NCBI GenBank assembly: GCA_003427395.1
Contig: BFEA01000076.1
Coordinates: 37,422 to 74,224 of the forward strand
DNA: 36,803 bases
Reading direction: 5' to 3'
From: Chara braunii
Taxonomy: Eukaryota > Streptophyta > Charophyceae > Charales > Characeae
In this document: piece after piece, positions 1 through 8,977 of the stretch
Layout of the letters: each line of letters starts with the position of its first letter
Position numbering within the stretch: the first letter of the stretch is position 1
Position numbers and translations under genes: made by a program
Notes under the pieces: generated by a model
Seen by the model: the letters and a program-made list of their open reading frames with translations, nothing else
Databases searched by the model: none
Told to the model about the DNA's origin: nothing

Positions 1-24
1 TTTTTTTTTTTTTTTTTTTTTTTT
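1..24. repeat. Poly(T) tract at window edge
   Basis: An uninterrupted run of 24 T followed by a CT-rich stretch. Read on the minus strand it is an A-rich tail just beyond the chromodomain of element A, where lysine codons run into poly(A). It may be a simple-sequence expansion or the edge of the element. Confidence 0.8.
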
Positions 25-36
25 CTCTTTCTTTCT

Positions 37-478
37 TTGCAACGATTCCTTCTTGGAAATCCAGTACAAATCGTCTAGTGGGTGATATAGAAAGTGAACT
101 TGATACTGTCTGTTACGCCCCTTACCGGTATGACTCACAATCCTGTAGATCTTATGACCGCCATTGATAAGACGAGGCATCATAGGGTCACGATAGGGAA
201 AGGAGCTAGGAGCACAATACGGAAACCATTTGGATGCGTGAAAGACTGGATATGTGCATAGATGGGGTGGCACGTTGATCACATAGGAAGGGCCAAATCC
301 ATCATTTCCCACTACCTTCAATACCCGCCATGGGCCATAATACAGAGGGAGGAGTTTACACGACACTCCCTCTTCTTCAGAAAACTCAGACATCTTGACA
401 CAGACTAACTTCCCACTTCGAACGGTGCACACTGGCGCTTCTTATTGGGGTGTTTAATCATGACCTCCCGACGCTTGT
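37..478 (-). pseudogene. Element A: integrase C-terminus (GPY/F) and chromodomain, frameshifted
   Basis: Reading the minus strand downstream of the integrase core, one frame gives a short basic segment and stops with TAG at 405-407. The neighbouring frame is open across that point and carries a GPY/F-type module (YYGPWRVLKVVG, later VFHASKWFPY). It ends in a chromodomain-like stretch (YQVHFLYHPLDDLYWI). In chromoviruses the GPY/F module follows the integrase core, and the C-terminal chromodomain is thought to steer integration into chromatin. The order here matches that family. A small indel near 405-430 separates the two frames, so the protein could not be made intact. The assignment to the chromodomain clade rests on this C-terminus. 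Confidence 0.75.
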
Positions 479-1222
479 TCATGACTGCCACAACAGTTTA
501 GGCAAGCGATTGTAAATGGCACTATAGCCAGGCCGGCCAGGTGTCAGACCAGGTGCCTGATTAGGAAACATGAAGGATAGAGGATTGCGTATCTTCCACT
601 TGTAATGTAACCGGTTCGGTGTCGTGTCGGTGGAAGAGTGGATGGAGTTGTTGTACAACCCTGTCACAATGGGCAATTCTACATCCCACGTGTTTCGACC
701 GGGAATGATAAGAGCACGGAAAAGTTGAGTAACAGTCTGGTTGATTTCTTCAGCCAGGCCAGTGGCCTCCGGATGACGGCCAGATGTCATCTTGAGCCTC
801 ATATCGTAGATTTGGGTGGTAAAGTCCTTCCAATCTGCGCGGATGAACCAGGTATCTCGATCACTCATAAGAGTCTTCGGGGGTCCATACTGCAAAATGT
901 AGTGCTTATTAAACTCTTCAACTACAAGCTCAGTTGGGGCATGAGGTGGCAAGGGAATCAAATTCAAGAATTTTGAAAAACGGTCAACGATGACCATCAC
1001 TTGTGAGTACCCATTTTTACTTGTCTTACTTATATCCGTGAAGTCGATTGAAACCGACTCTCCGGGACCATCAGGAATAGGTAGGGGGTGAAGCAGTCCA
1101 TAGGGCTTTTGCTTAGATGGCTTCATCTGTTGACAAACTTCGCACTCAGCCACAAACTTGTGTGCAGACCGTTTCATACCAGGCCAATCAAACTGTTGCA
1201 GTAAAGTTCCGTACGTTTTCAC
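479..1222 (-). pseudogene. Element A: Ty3/gypsy integrase core
   Basis: A 247-codon open segment of a retrotransposon integrase, which inserts the cDNA into the genome. The N-terminal zinc-binding region keeps only the CxxC half (CEVC, residues 27-30). The His half lies before the start and is lost to a frame break at about 1222-1235. The DDE triad is visible: D60 in SIDFTD, D121 in SDRD and E158 in GLAEEIN, with spacing one residue longer than usual. The frame ends at a stop beside 479, just before the GPY/F region. The frame breaks on both sides make it a fossil, although the catalytic residues survive. Confidence 0.88.
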
Positions 1223-1234
1223 AAAACCAAATTG

Positions 1235-2100
1235 TCAACTCTGCCCATGATCCAGATCCAAGAGGTAGGTGTGGAGGGGCTCATGGTTGGGTACACACAA
1301 ACGGTTATGCTTCCCATAACGTCGGAACAGCAGACCCTCACACTCGTGGAAATCAGGCTGACTACCGGGGTCATCCTTGAGCTGCTCAAGGATGGCACTA
1401 AGCTGCGAATCCTTGGCAGTTTGTCCAACCAAATCCTCCTCTAATTTCTTTCTGAGGTCGTAGGAGTGCACGAGGCAAGTCATATACTCTGGGCGGCGAG
1501 ACACCGCATCAACAACTCGGTTATAACAACCCTTGTTGTGTTTTAGATCAAAATCAAAAATATCAATGTCATGGAACCAGCGGGTCAATGTAGTGGATAA
1601 GGTATTTTGCTCCTTGATCCACTTCAGAGTCTCGTGATGTGAGTAGACTTTGAAGTGGCGTCCCGAAAGATAGTGCTTCAAATTGTTGAGTGGCTCGTGC
1701 AGCGCATAGAGCTGAAAGTGGAAGTGGCTACCTTTTTGTTGGGCATGCGTTTGCTGTAATATTCGAGCGGGCGCAAGCCATCACCATCATCTTGTTGCCG
1801 CGCTGCGCCAATCCTGTATTGACTCGCATTCATAGTAACTACGAATGTGAGTTTGGGATCCACAATGCGGAGCACAAGATGACTCACCAAAGCCTCTTTC
1901 AAGGCTTGAAAAGCAGTCTTACAAGCGTCGTCCCATGCATAAGATACATTCTTGCTAGTCAATCTTAACAATGGACGTGCAATGATAGAGAATCTAGGGA
2001 AGAATTTCCGGTAGTATGATGTAAGGCCACAAAAAGAACGCAGTTCGCGAACATTCAAGGGTTGAGGCCACTTACGAAAGACCTCAACTTTGGTTGCCAC
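1235..2100 (-). pseudogene. Element A: RT connection and RNase H, degraded
   Basis: Two overlapping open segments (1678-2100 and 1235-1681) make up the RT tether and RNase H. The tether motif LRSFCGLTSYYRKFF and the RNase H start FVVTMNASQYRIGA are clear. The usual catalytic Asp of the TDAS motif is Asn here. A frame change near 1680 removes the middle of the domain. Further on, the TDH-type motif reads YSHHETLKW, so a second acidic residue is lost, while NRVVDAVSRRPEY, the typical C-terminal motif, remains. The final part (to 1235) is the linker to the integrase zinc finger. RNase H activity would be dead. Confidence 0.85.
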
Positions 2101-2800
2101 GGGTTCAAAACCTGCGGCGGACAGCCGATGCCCAAGGTAGATAACATTGTCCCTCTCAAACTAAGATTTCTCCAAGTTGAGATGAAGCTGCGTTTTCTTG
2201 AGGATGTTCAACACTTCCTCAAGATGTCTCAAGTGATCCTCCTGAAGATCAAGATATCATCTAGATATACAACAACAAACCGACCAACCTGGTTGGCGCA
2301 TTCGTGAGACCGAAGGACATAACGGTAAATTCGTACAGCCCGTCGCAAGTCTTGAATGCAGTTTTGTGCTGATCCACATGATCAATTTGGTGGTAGCCAG
2401 ACTTGACATCGATCTTAGAGAAGACCTTGCACCCTCCAATAACATTCAGCAGATCATCAATTTGTGGCAGAGGATAAGCATTCTTTCTTGTAATCTGGTT
2501 AAGTCCACGATAATCAATACACATCCGGAGTTTGCCCCCTTTCTTAGGGACAAACAAAACAGGTGCACCAAATTCAGACTCACTAGGCTTAATCCATCCC
2601 CTGTCAATCATATCATCAATCTGCCTTCGCAGTTCTTCCAACTTGCCGGATCCCATACGATACACACAACCCTTTGGAGGAGTGCTGCCATCGATCAACT
2701 TGATCTTGTGTTTGACTGAACGCATGGGAACCCCACGTGGTTCGGCCAATACCTCTGGGAATCGATTGAGAAGGCTTTGGATGTTTGCTGGAATGGCCCT
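2101..2800 (-). pseudogene. Element A: reverse transcriptase, with internal deletion
   Basis: The RT domain begins about residue 119 of the open segment 2261-3151; the N-terminal part of that segment is out-of-frame sequence. Visible blocks are [20 protein letters not shown], the first catalytic Asp in [13 protein letters not shown] (about 2405-2422), and [12 protein letters not shown]. Directly after LTNAP the reading frame is lost. The next RT block, [12 protein letters not shown] with the YxDD box at 2256-2267, follows almost at once in another frame. About 18 residues normally separate LTNAP from this block, so there is a deletion plus a frameshift. The stretch 2101-2255 carries the following thumb and connection in fragments, including an in-frame stop. 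Confidence 0.88.
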
Positions 2801-3010
2801 GAGGCGGAGGGTCTGAATAAGGTGTTGGCCTATCATGTTGCAAGCTAGCAGCCAAGACAATTGAACTTGCAGTAGAAGCGGTTGGACTAGAAGTAGATGG
2901 TGAAGGAGTAGAAACAGAAGTATTAGAAGTAGAACCGTCACGCAAAGTAGTGGTAGTACTTGCCAAAAGTAGAGGACACATGGGCAGGACGAACAAAGTT
3001 TATATACAAT
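2800..3010 (-). other. Element A: low-complexity protease-RT linker
   Basis: Minus-strand frame with a Ser/Thr/Pro-rich stretch ([20 protein letters not shown]) between the protease and RT blocks. Such linkers vary in Ty3/gypsy polyproteins. No domain is seen. The stretch is read partly from overlapping frames, so the exact frame is unsure. Confidence 0.5.
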
Positions 3011-3440
3011 TTCTCGTCCTCCTTGCGGCGCCACTTTTTGCAAAATTGCATTGCATTGAGAAAAGTCACCGGGGACTCGCACTTCTCGTCCAAGAGGACA
3101 GGATGTTCGTTCCCCATAGCATCTTGTACTCTGAACAACGACTCTTTCCACTCAGTCCTAACACATTTGGACTGCAACCAGCCCAAGCTACTACGTCGAA
3201 GGGGCACTTGTCGAGGACGTAGAAATTCAGTGCATGGGGGACGGTTTTTCCTTTGTCAAAGGTAGTGCGCACACCTTTGACTGCATGCGTTGAAGTGACA
3301 ACTTCTTTGTTGCCCACTTGGGTTTGACAAGGGTTCTGCAACTCCACTTGGTTCATTCCCAAACTCACCTTGCGAACCCCGTGTGGAGACAAGAAATTTG
3401 CAGTCGAACACAATCAACCAAGACACGGAGGTAGTGGTGG
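2938..3440 (-). pseudogene. Element A: retropepsin-like protease, frameshifted
   Basis: Overlapping minus-strand frames contain the aspartic protease region that cuts the polyprotein. Just upstream of 3413 one frame gives HHYLRVLVDC. It shifts at once into the frame of 3066-3413, giving TANFLSPHGVRKVSLGM. Together these match the D(S/C)GAT.NF(L/I)S.. neighbourhood, broken right at the active-site Asp-Cys-Gly. The later segment LNFYVLDKCPFDVV, then [13 protein letters not shown] after another frame change, resembles the ILGMxWL flap/C-terminal region. I infer the protease from order and these motifs. It is not functional. Confidence 0.68.
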
Positions 3441-3479
3441 TTAATGAGAAGTTTGAAGAAAATCAGTGGAACAGTCCCT

Positions 3480-4290
3480 TCAGCACGACGCTGTTTCATC
3501 TCAGCCTAGTGCTCCCTAGACTCCTCCCAAGGCTCGACATATAGAATGGGGTTTGCGGCAGCCTTGGAATCAGCAGAAGAAGGGGCATCAAGAGAAGTCT
3601 GTTGAATGACATCAGATCCCGAGGAGGGATCGCTGCTTACCGGTTCAGCCTCTCTTGTGGTAGAGTGTGCTGACAACATCTCTACGCCCATTGCTGGTTT
3701 CCGTGCAACCTAAAACACTTATCGACTGTGTGTCAAGGTAGCTGTCAATGCAGGCAAACGTTCCTCTTAAGCCAACTTTTCCATTCACTTTCGCTAATCT
3801 GAAGGTCAACCCAAGGTTTGGTTGCTGCATCCTCCGGTTTAGACGAAAGCTTGGTTCCCTTGGGAAGGTGAAGAGTGTTCTTCATCGAGTTCCGGTTTGG
3901 TCCTTTGCGGTGTTTGGCAGTCTTAGTGAAGGCATTAAGTTTTTCATCGTCATTTACATAGTCAGACTCGTGGGCCGACGAAGAGCAAGACGCCTCGTAC
4001 TCTTGCTCTTGATCGTCACCAAGAGAAGGGTCCTCTGCCAAGGCCTCCTCGTCAACCTCAAGCTGATTGTGCATTGCAAAACGGTTGTTGCCTGGACACT
4101 GTTTGCGGCTGGTGGTCTTTTTGCCACCTGATCCACCCAGGAGGTCTTCTACCTCCAGCTTGACTAAATCCCGCATGAGGGAAAGCCAATCTGTATATTC
4201 CACGAGTCCGAATCCCTCTTCTACCGTCGGCACAACATGAGGTCCACCATAGCCATGACCATCCTTCCTCTTCCTCTTCATGTAGGTCAA
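3480..4290 (-). pseudogene. Element A: gag C-terminal remnant with CCHC zinc knuckle
   Basis: The open segment 3745-4290 (181 codons) is rich in Lys, Glu, Asp and Ser, with no capsid fold visible, and ends inside a nucleocapsid zinc knuckle. Reading codons across the stop, 3715-3756 gives Cys-Leu-His-stop-Gln-Leu-Pro-stop-His-Thr-Val-Asp-Lys-Cys. This is the CX2CX4HX4C spacing with the second Cys and the Gly position turned into TGA. Downstream (3506-3691) a Ser/Pro/Asp-rich frame leads to WEESREH, next to the protease. The capsid (retrotrans_gag) part that should precede this is absent, so gag is internally or 5' deleted. Confidence 0.7.
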
Positions 4291-4316
4291 GGCTATGGCG
4301 GACTACTGGGGGCTTT

Positions 4317-4398
4317 GCCCTCCTGTCCAAAGGACAACACAAAGCAGCTATGTTGCTGCCCTCCTGTCCCAAGGACAACACAAAGCAGTTGTGCCGCT
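4317..4398. repeat. 41-bp tandem duplication
   Basis: Two copies of a 41-bp unit (4317-4357 and 4358-4398), each with the core CTGTCC-aAGGACAACACAAAG. The copies differ at a few positions. They lie just upstream, in element A orientation, of the surviving gag segment, in its leader or deleted gag region. Confidence 0.8.
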
Positions 4399-5073
4399 GC
4401 CCATCAATCCGCCATGTCTAACTCTGCCTCGAGCTTCCTTGGTGCGTCACTACGCCAACTGGGGCCTTCCAGATGCAGCGCCTGTCAAGGTGATGAAGAT
4501 GGTGTCCACCATAGTCAGGTAGGTACCTCGCCACTCTCCTCCTCACTCCTCTTCTCCCTCCTCCTCCTAACGGTAGAGCTCCACCCTATCCAAATTGGGA
4601 GCTCCCGGTCTTCTTCCTCCCAGCAGCGTTGTAGTGCCCAGCGCTCCTCCAGCCGGCGCTCCAAGCAGTGTGTCGCCAAACTTGCACACCGAAGAATGAG
4701 GCTGAGCTCTTGCCCTGAAGATATAGCGGCCTACTTGCCTCTTGGGCGGTGACTTCTAGGCTGCTCGGCCTCCCAAGCAACCGGTACCTCCTCCCTTTCG
4801 GAGGGAAACATCAGTGCAGACTCAGATATTGCCCGTACAGGCACTAGACTCAGACTGGTTGGACTGGTACCCGCCTAGACCTAGCCTACAACTACTAGGC
4901 CTTCTAAACAAATGCCAACTTTGTCTTCTTCTGCTCGGCCTCAAGTACCCGACACATTTACTACTACTGGTGCGGTACCGGCCTACCTGCTACTTGAGTG
5001 TTTTTCCCGCTGCCCTAAGTGTCGTGGCCCCGTGCTCCGCCGTTTGAGTGTTTTCCCCCACTGCAACCCTCAA
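4399..5073. other. Element A leader / rest of LTR, no gene recognised
   Basis: No coding signal is recognised. The long open frame on the plus strand (4237-4752) has no domain and is rich in Ser and Cys from low-complexity DNA. A short motif TTGAGTGTTTTyCCC occurs twice (about 4994 and 5044). By position this should hold the remainder of the 5' LTR, the primer-binding site and the leader of element A. I could not place the LTR 3' end or a primer-binding site. Confidence 0.45.
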
Positions 5074-5312
5074 TGTCATGGTCACAGGTCAGTACCGGCC
5101 CTACGGGCCCTCAAGCAAGCAAGTACCCTCGCGGGTCACACACAGACTCCGGCCGACCAGCACTCAGACAGGCACTCATACCCTTAAGCACGCACACACA
5201 CACAGACTTGGGAAACTCATCAGAATGTGGGAATCTCAGCAAAGCATCCATTCCAACGGTAAAACTTAGACATCAGCAGTGTTCTCTGTCTGTGTTTTGA
5301 CGGGTCATTACA
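5074..5312 (-). repeat. LTR 5' portion of element A (U3-like)
   Basis: On the minus strand it starts TGTAATGACCCGTC at 5312 and continues to about 5074 and probably beyond. It is clearly related, as an inverted diverged copy, to 5877-6117: both hold the CA-dinucleotide stretch, GTGTGACCCGCrAGGGTACTTG, and the rGGGCCGGTACT block. The TG start and the TGTrATGACCC opening are usual for LTRs. Its orientation fits the 5' LTR of element A. No target-site duplication was found. Confidence 0.6.
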
Positions 5313-5876
5313 ATATTTTTTTTACTGAAGTAGACAAGAAAGAAAAATCACTTTTGGAAACTCTATATGCTTCCCTCCTTGGACTACTGGCTGGTCGAGC
5401 CTATCTGCAGTACCAGATTACTTGGATTGTGCAGGGACCTAGCAGGGCGGAGTAGCGTTGGTTTCAAGGTGTCAGCTACCTCAGTACTTCCTCACATCAG
5501 TACCCTGTTGCTGTAATATCTGGTTGAGAGTGTGCTGTTGGGTGGCATTATGTGTGAGCACGATTGGGTAGCAAGGACTTACATGATTGTGTTCCAATGT
5601 TTCGTATGGCTACATCACATTCCGGTGTTTTGAGATGCTACCTCAATTTGCATGTTTGCCCTGCTGATGTAGGATGTTGCAATCAAGCAGATGAACGGGG
5701 AGATGGGGAAGGCTTTTCAAGCAGAGGCAGCTGTATTGTTCAGAGCACATCATATTGGGTTGGTAAGATTATCTTTGCCCTCAATGCATGTATGTGGGAA
5801 GAAGTGCTATGCACTGTGTCCATCTGGGTCAAGGGTTGGTTTGTCGTTTTCTGTCCCCATCCCCATTTTTTTGGGG
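5313..5876. other. Spacer between head-to-head LTRs
   Basis: 564 bp between the outer ends of the two divergent LTR-like sequences. No gene, tRNA or repeat is recognised. An open frame at 5564-5881 (plus) has no recognisable domain and runs into the LTR, so I do not call it. It may be older host or repeat DNA into which both elements inserted. Confidence 0.5.
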
Positions 5877-6310
5877 TGTGATGACCCGACCAAACACGGA
5901 CTGAGACACACAACCGATTTCTGAGTTTTGCTCACTGACTGAATGCCTTGCTGAGTTTTCCCGCTTGCCACTCAGTTCGCATGTCTGTGTGTGTGTGCAT
6001 GCTTGCTGGTTTGCATGTCAGTTTGAGTGTTGGTTGGCTTGAGTGTGTGTGTGACCCGCAAGGGTACTTGTCCGTTCGTTGGGCCCTCAGGGCCGGTACT
6101 TACCTGTGGTCGTGACATAATAAAAGATTCCTAAGAACGGGGACCGGCGAAGACCGCAATTAAAGAGTCTTGCTCGAAGCCGGACGCACATAGCAGGAAG
6201 GGATTTGTATTATTTAATTTTAATTATTTATTGCAAAAGTCTCCAAAAACCTATGACAGTCTGTTGGCTTTCTAATCATCAGAAGTGGCTTGACTAGAAA
6301 AAGTGTGACA
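5877..6310 (+). repeat. Candidate 5' LTR of element B
   Basis: Begins TGTGATGACCCGACC and ends TGTGACA, with a primer-binding site 4 bp further on. The first 240 bp are homologous to the LTR 5' end of element A in inverted orientation. The rest (6118-6310) has an AATAAAAG signal at 6119-6126 and an AT-rich stretch. The 434-bp length is plausible for a Ty3/gypsy LTR. No matching 3' LTR was found downstream, so the 3' end may be lost or replaced. Confidence 0.55.
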
Positions 6311-6314
6311 AAAG

Positions 6315-6331
6315 TGGCATCGTTGTTGGGG
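6315..6331 (+). promoter_or_regulatory. Element B primer-binding site (tRNA-Asp type)
   Basis: The 17 bases TGGCATCGTTGTTGGGG match 13 of 17 positions of the sequence complementary to the 3' end of plant tRNA-Asp (TGGCGCCGTTGCCGGGG), which primes many Athila/Tat-like elements. All four mismatches are transitions (one G to A, three C to T). The site lies 4 bp after the TGACA end of the LTR, the normal position. Confidence 0.7.
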
Positions 6332-6352
6332 ACACGAAAAATTTTCGTGTCC
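6330..6352. repeat. 23-bp perfect palindrome beside the primer-binding site
   Basis: Eleven bases (GGACACGAAAA), one central A, then the exact reverse complement TTTTCGTGTCC. It overlaps the last bases of the primer-binding site and can form an 11-bp hairpin or self-dimer in the leader RNA of element B. Confidence 0.9.
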
Positions 6353-8346
6353 GGAACAAGCCTGGGTCAGCATCAACTATGAGCTTTGATTAGGGCATGA
6401 GAACTATTGACAATGTTTAATCTTCAAATTGACTTTACTATCTTCATTGATTCGTGATTTTCTTGGAGATCATGATTGCTGACTGAGTTTAATCTCTTAA
6501 TGCGTGAGTTACTACTCTGGACAGGAGAAGGAGATTCACGTTAGTTGGTTGAGAGGATCAGGCTTGATCAAGGGTATGCCTTATGAACCCTCGACATCCT
6601 TGGGAAACTGAGAAAGAAGAGAGCAAACGAGAAGCATAGGAATTCCTTCATCAGGAATGTTGGTCAAAGATGCCTTGAACGGTCTTTCTTAATTCACTTC
6701 TAGGGAGATACTTCCCTATCAATACGAGCATTGTTGGGTCTATCATACCTGTAGTTCGACCATTTGTGTAGTGCTGGCTCACTTCTTGGAAGGAGATATC
6801 TATTATATTTCTCCTTATGCCAAGAAGGGGGGTTGTAATGATGGTGAGGCCTTTAATCGCCTGTGGGAAATTGCCATTCAATTTATCTATGACGAGAAAG
6901 CAAAACTAATCATACAAAAGAAGAGAGTGGAATGGGGTTTAATGCCAGTGATCAATGAAATAATCCCTATTCCTCCTATTCCTAAGAATTATTGTGATGG
7001 AAGTACTTGGCTGCCAATCATCAACATGGTACTGAACTGGGAGAAATGAAGGGACTGTCATGAGAACATAAGAGATTTCAGGAAGAAAATCAGATAACAA
7101 AGGTCAAAATCAGTCTATCAAGGAACAATTGGTCTGTTACAGTCAAGTTTGCCTTGAAAGTGAGAAGAGATTAGAGACATTGATGAATCTACAATGCTTA
7201 CCTCCAAGAGAGAGACCTTGGTTGAGGCTAGGAAGAGGACATGAGAGGCTGAGTGAAGAAATAACAAAAAAGTTATTGAGTTCCCTTAACTCTTTAGGGA
7301 GACCCTTTACTCTTTAGGGAGGAAATAAGTATTCCCCTATGAGATTATGAGGTACGAAGCAGTAAAAAGGAGAGGATGGGAACACAGTGGTCTATATGTC
7401 CTTACTTGCCAATTCATTGAGCTTGACGAATATGATGTCAGGATTTATGTGCTATAAGAGAGCTTTGAAGGATGTGAACGTGGGAAATGTTGGGAACGGG
7501 CAGTCAACATTGTACTAGAAGAGAGAAAAAAACTTGAACAAGAGAACAAGAGTCTTACCTGGAGTACTCATGTCAAACCTTTCTCTGGAAGGGTTTCATT
7601 TTCCAAGAAATAATTGGTCAGATATGATGGATTTTGTATGGAAGGTCAAGAGATCTCAAAAACATTGTCAGTAGCAAGGATATTAATTGTGAGCGGCTAG
7701 TTGGACAAAGTGACTCGGTCAAACCTTTCTCTGGTAGGGTTTCATTTTCCAAGAAACAATTGGTCAGATATGGTGGATTTTGTATGGAAGGTCAAGAGAT
7801 CTCAAGAACATTGTCAGTAGCAAGGATATCAATTGTGAGCGACTAGTTGGACAAAGTGACTCGGTCTGATAATTCTCGATTTTGAGACATGTGATTTTTG
7901 GAAAAGGTCATAGTGGTTAGTTCCTTAATACGTGTAGTTTGGACGTGAGAATCTACACTCCAACATGCGTAGAGAAGGAGGCTAATTATTTGGAATGTCT
8001 GAGAGGAGCTCACATCAGTCTTATAAGAACAAAAGAGTGGCTTGAGAAGTTACATAGAAAGGTAACCTAGGAAGCGGGAGTGAGGCAATTTAGAGACTCC
8101 CGAACTTCTCAATTACTTATGGTTTTGAAGACAAAAGAGATTGAATGCCTTTACTGGAAACTATTGTCATGGTAGGCAAAGCAAGAGAGAATGATTTCAT
8201 AGTGAGGGCAAAATTCTTTGGCAAAATTCTTTTGCAAAATTCTTACTTCTGAGTACTTTTGAACATAGATTTGAGATTTCTGATTATACTAATCCCGAGA
8301 TCTCTCTCTCTTGATATTGTCCATGATATTAATAAGATGAGTGATA
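6353..8346 (+). other. Long leader region of element B
   Basis: About 2 kb of AT-rich DNA between the primer-binding site and the first recognisable ORF. Short open frames exist (such as 6771-7049 and 7129-7317, plus), with protein-like composition but no domain I recognise. They may be remains of an extra upstream ORF. A 146-bp tandem duplication lies inside. A small repeat of AACTCTTTAGGGAG occurs near 7290-7320. Confidence 0.4.
7572..7863. repeat. 146-bp tandem duplication
   Basis: Copy 1 is 7572-7717 and copy 2 is 7718-7863. I count six differences in 146 bases, five of them transitions, so it is recent compared with the decay of the element. The unit length is not a multiple of three, so the duplication would shift any reading frame through it. 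Confidence 0.95.
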
Positions 8347-8907
8347 ATGCCTGGTCCGGTTGAACAATTGACCTTTGGGATTATAGTAGAAGGAAGAACA
8401 ATCAAGACATAAGCTACTCTTCGGATCTCAGATCGAAATTTTTCTACTCTGGATGAGCTTGAGCTCTTACAACCGTTTCTTGATCGGACGAGAGACTCTG
8501 CCTTGAGAGTTGTTACTGATCAGATTGAGATCGGTTACTTGTTGGAAGTAGTGAGAGTGGGGACCGTTGAGAGAGTATCCTATCGCATCTCCAGAGAACG
8601 AGTTTTTTTTGCCAGAAGGGTTAGCGGTGGTCTGTAAATGATGCAATTTGATTATGAGATTATAGATCTGGTGAGGTACATTATGATTCAGGGTACTGTG
8701 AAAGGATACAATAGAAGACTGAATAAAGACAGTGAGAGAGAACTAATCGAGGATTATATTGGGAAATTAAGAAAAATTGTTTTGCCTTTGATCTCTAATC
8801 AAACTATTATTGCCTATACTCTATATCTACAGAATTCTCAAGGGGTAGAACAAACAAGAGAGGAAAGAGTCGAGTCTGTATCTCTTGTAAAAAGAGTGAG
8901 GGACTGA
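8347..8907 (+). pseudogene. Element B: unrecognised ORF upstream of gag
   Basis: Two abutting frames. The first runs 8347-8637 (97 codons, ATG start, Leu/Glu/Arg-rich, containing STLDELELLQPFLDRTRDSA), with one in-frame TAA at about codon 25. The second starts with ATG at 8638, one base past the stop of the first, and runs to 8907 (89 codons, with EDYIGKLRKIVLPLISNQT). The composition is protein-like and predicted largely helical. I recognise no domain. Some Tat/Ogre-type plant elements carry an extra ORF before gag, and this could be a counterpart or simply the gag N-terminus. Function unknown. Confidence 0.4.
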
Positions 8908-8977
8908 AAGCAAGGAGGGAGAGGTCAAAAGTGAAAAGAAGGGAGATAAGTGATATTAAAGAAAATTGGTGGTCAAG

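Noticed and set aside
4237-4752. 171-codon plus-strand frame
   Set aside because: Opposite to element A, Ser/Cys-rich from the 41-bp repeat and CT-rich DNA; no domain.
5564-5881. 105-codon plus-strand frame before element B
   Set aside because: Cys-rich product without motif that runs into the LTR start; likely chance.
5074-6117. Inverted 240-bp sequences as terminal repeats of one 1-kb DNA transposon
   Set aside because: Each outer end lacks a target duplication, the similarity starts with TG at the inner side, and a primer-binding site follows one copy at 6315. Divergent LTRs fit better.
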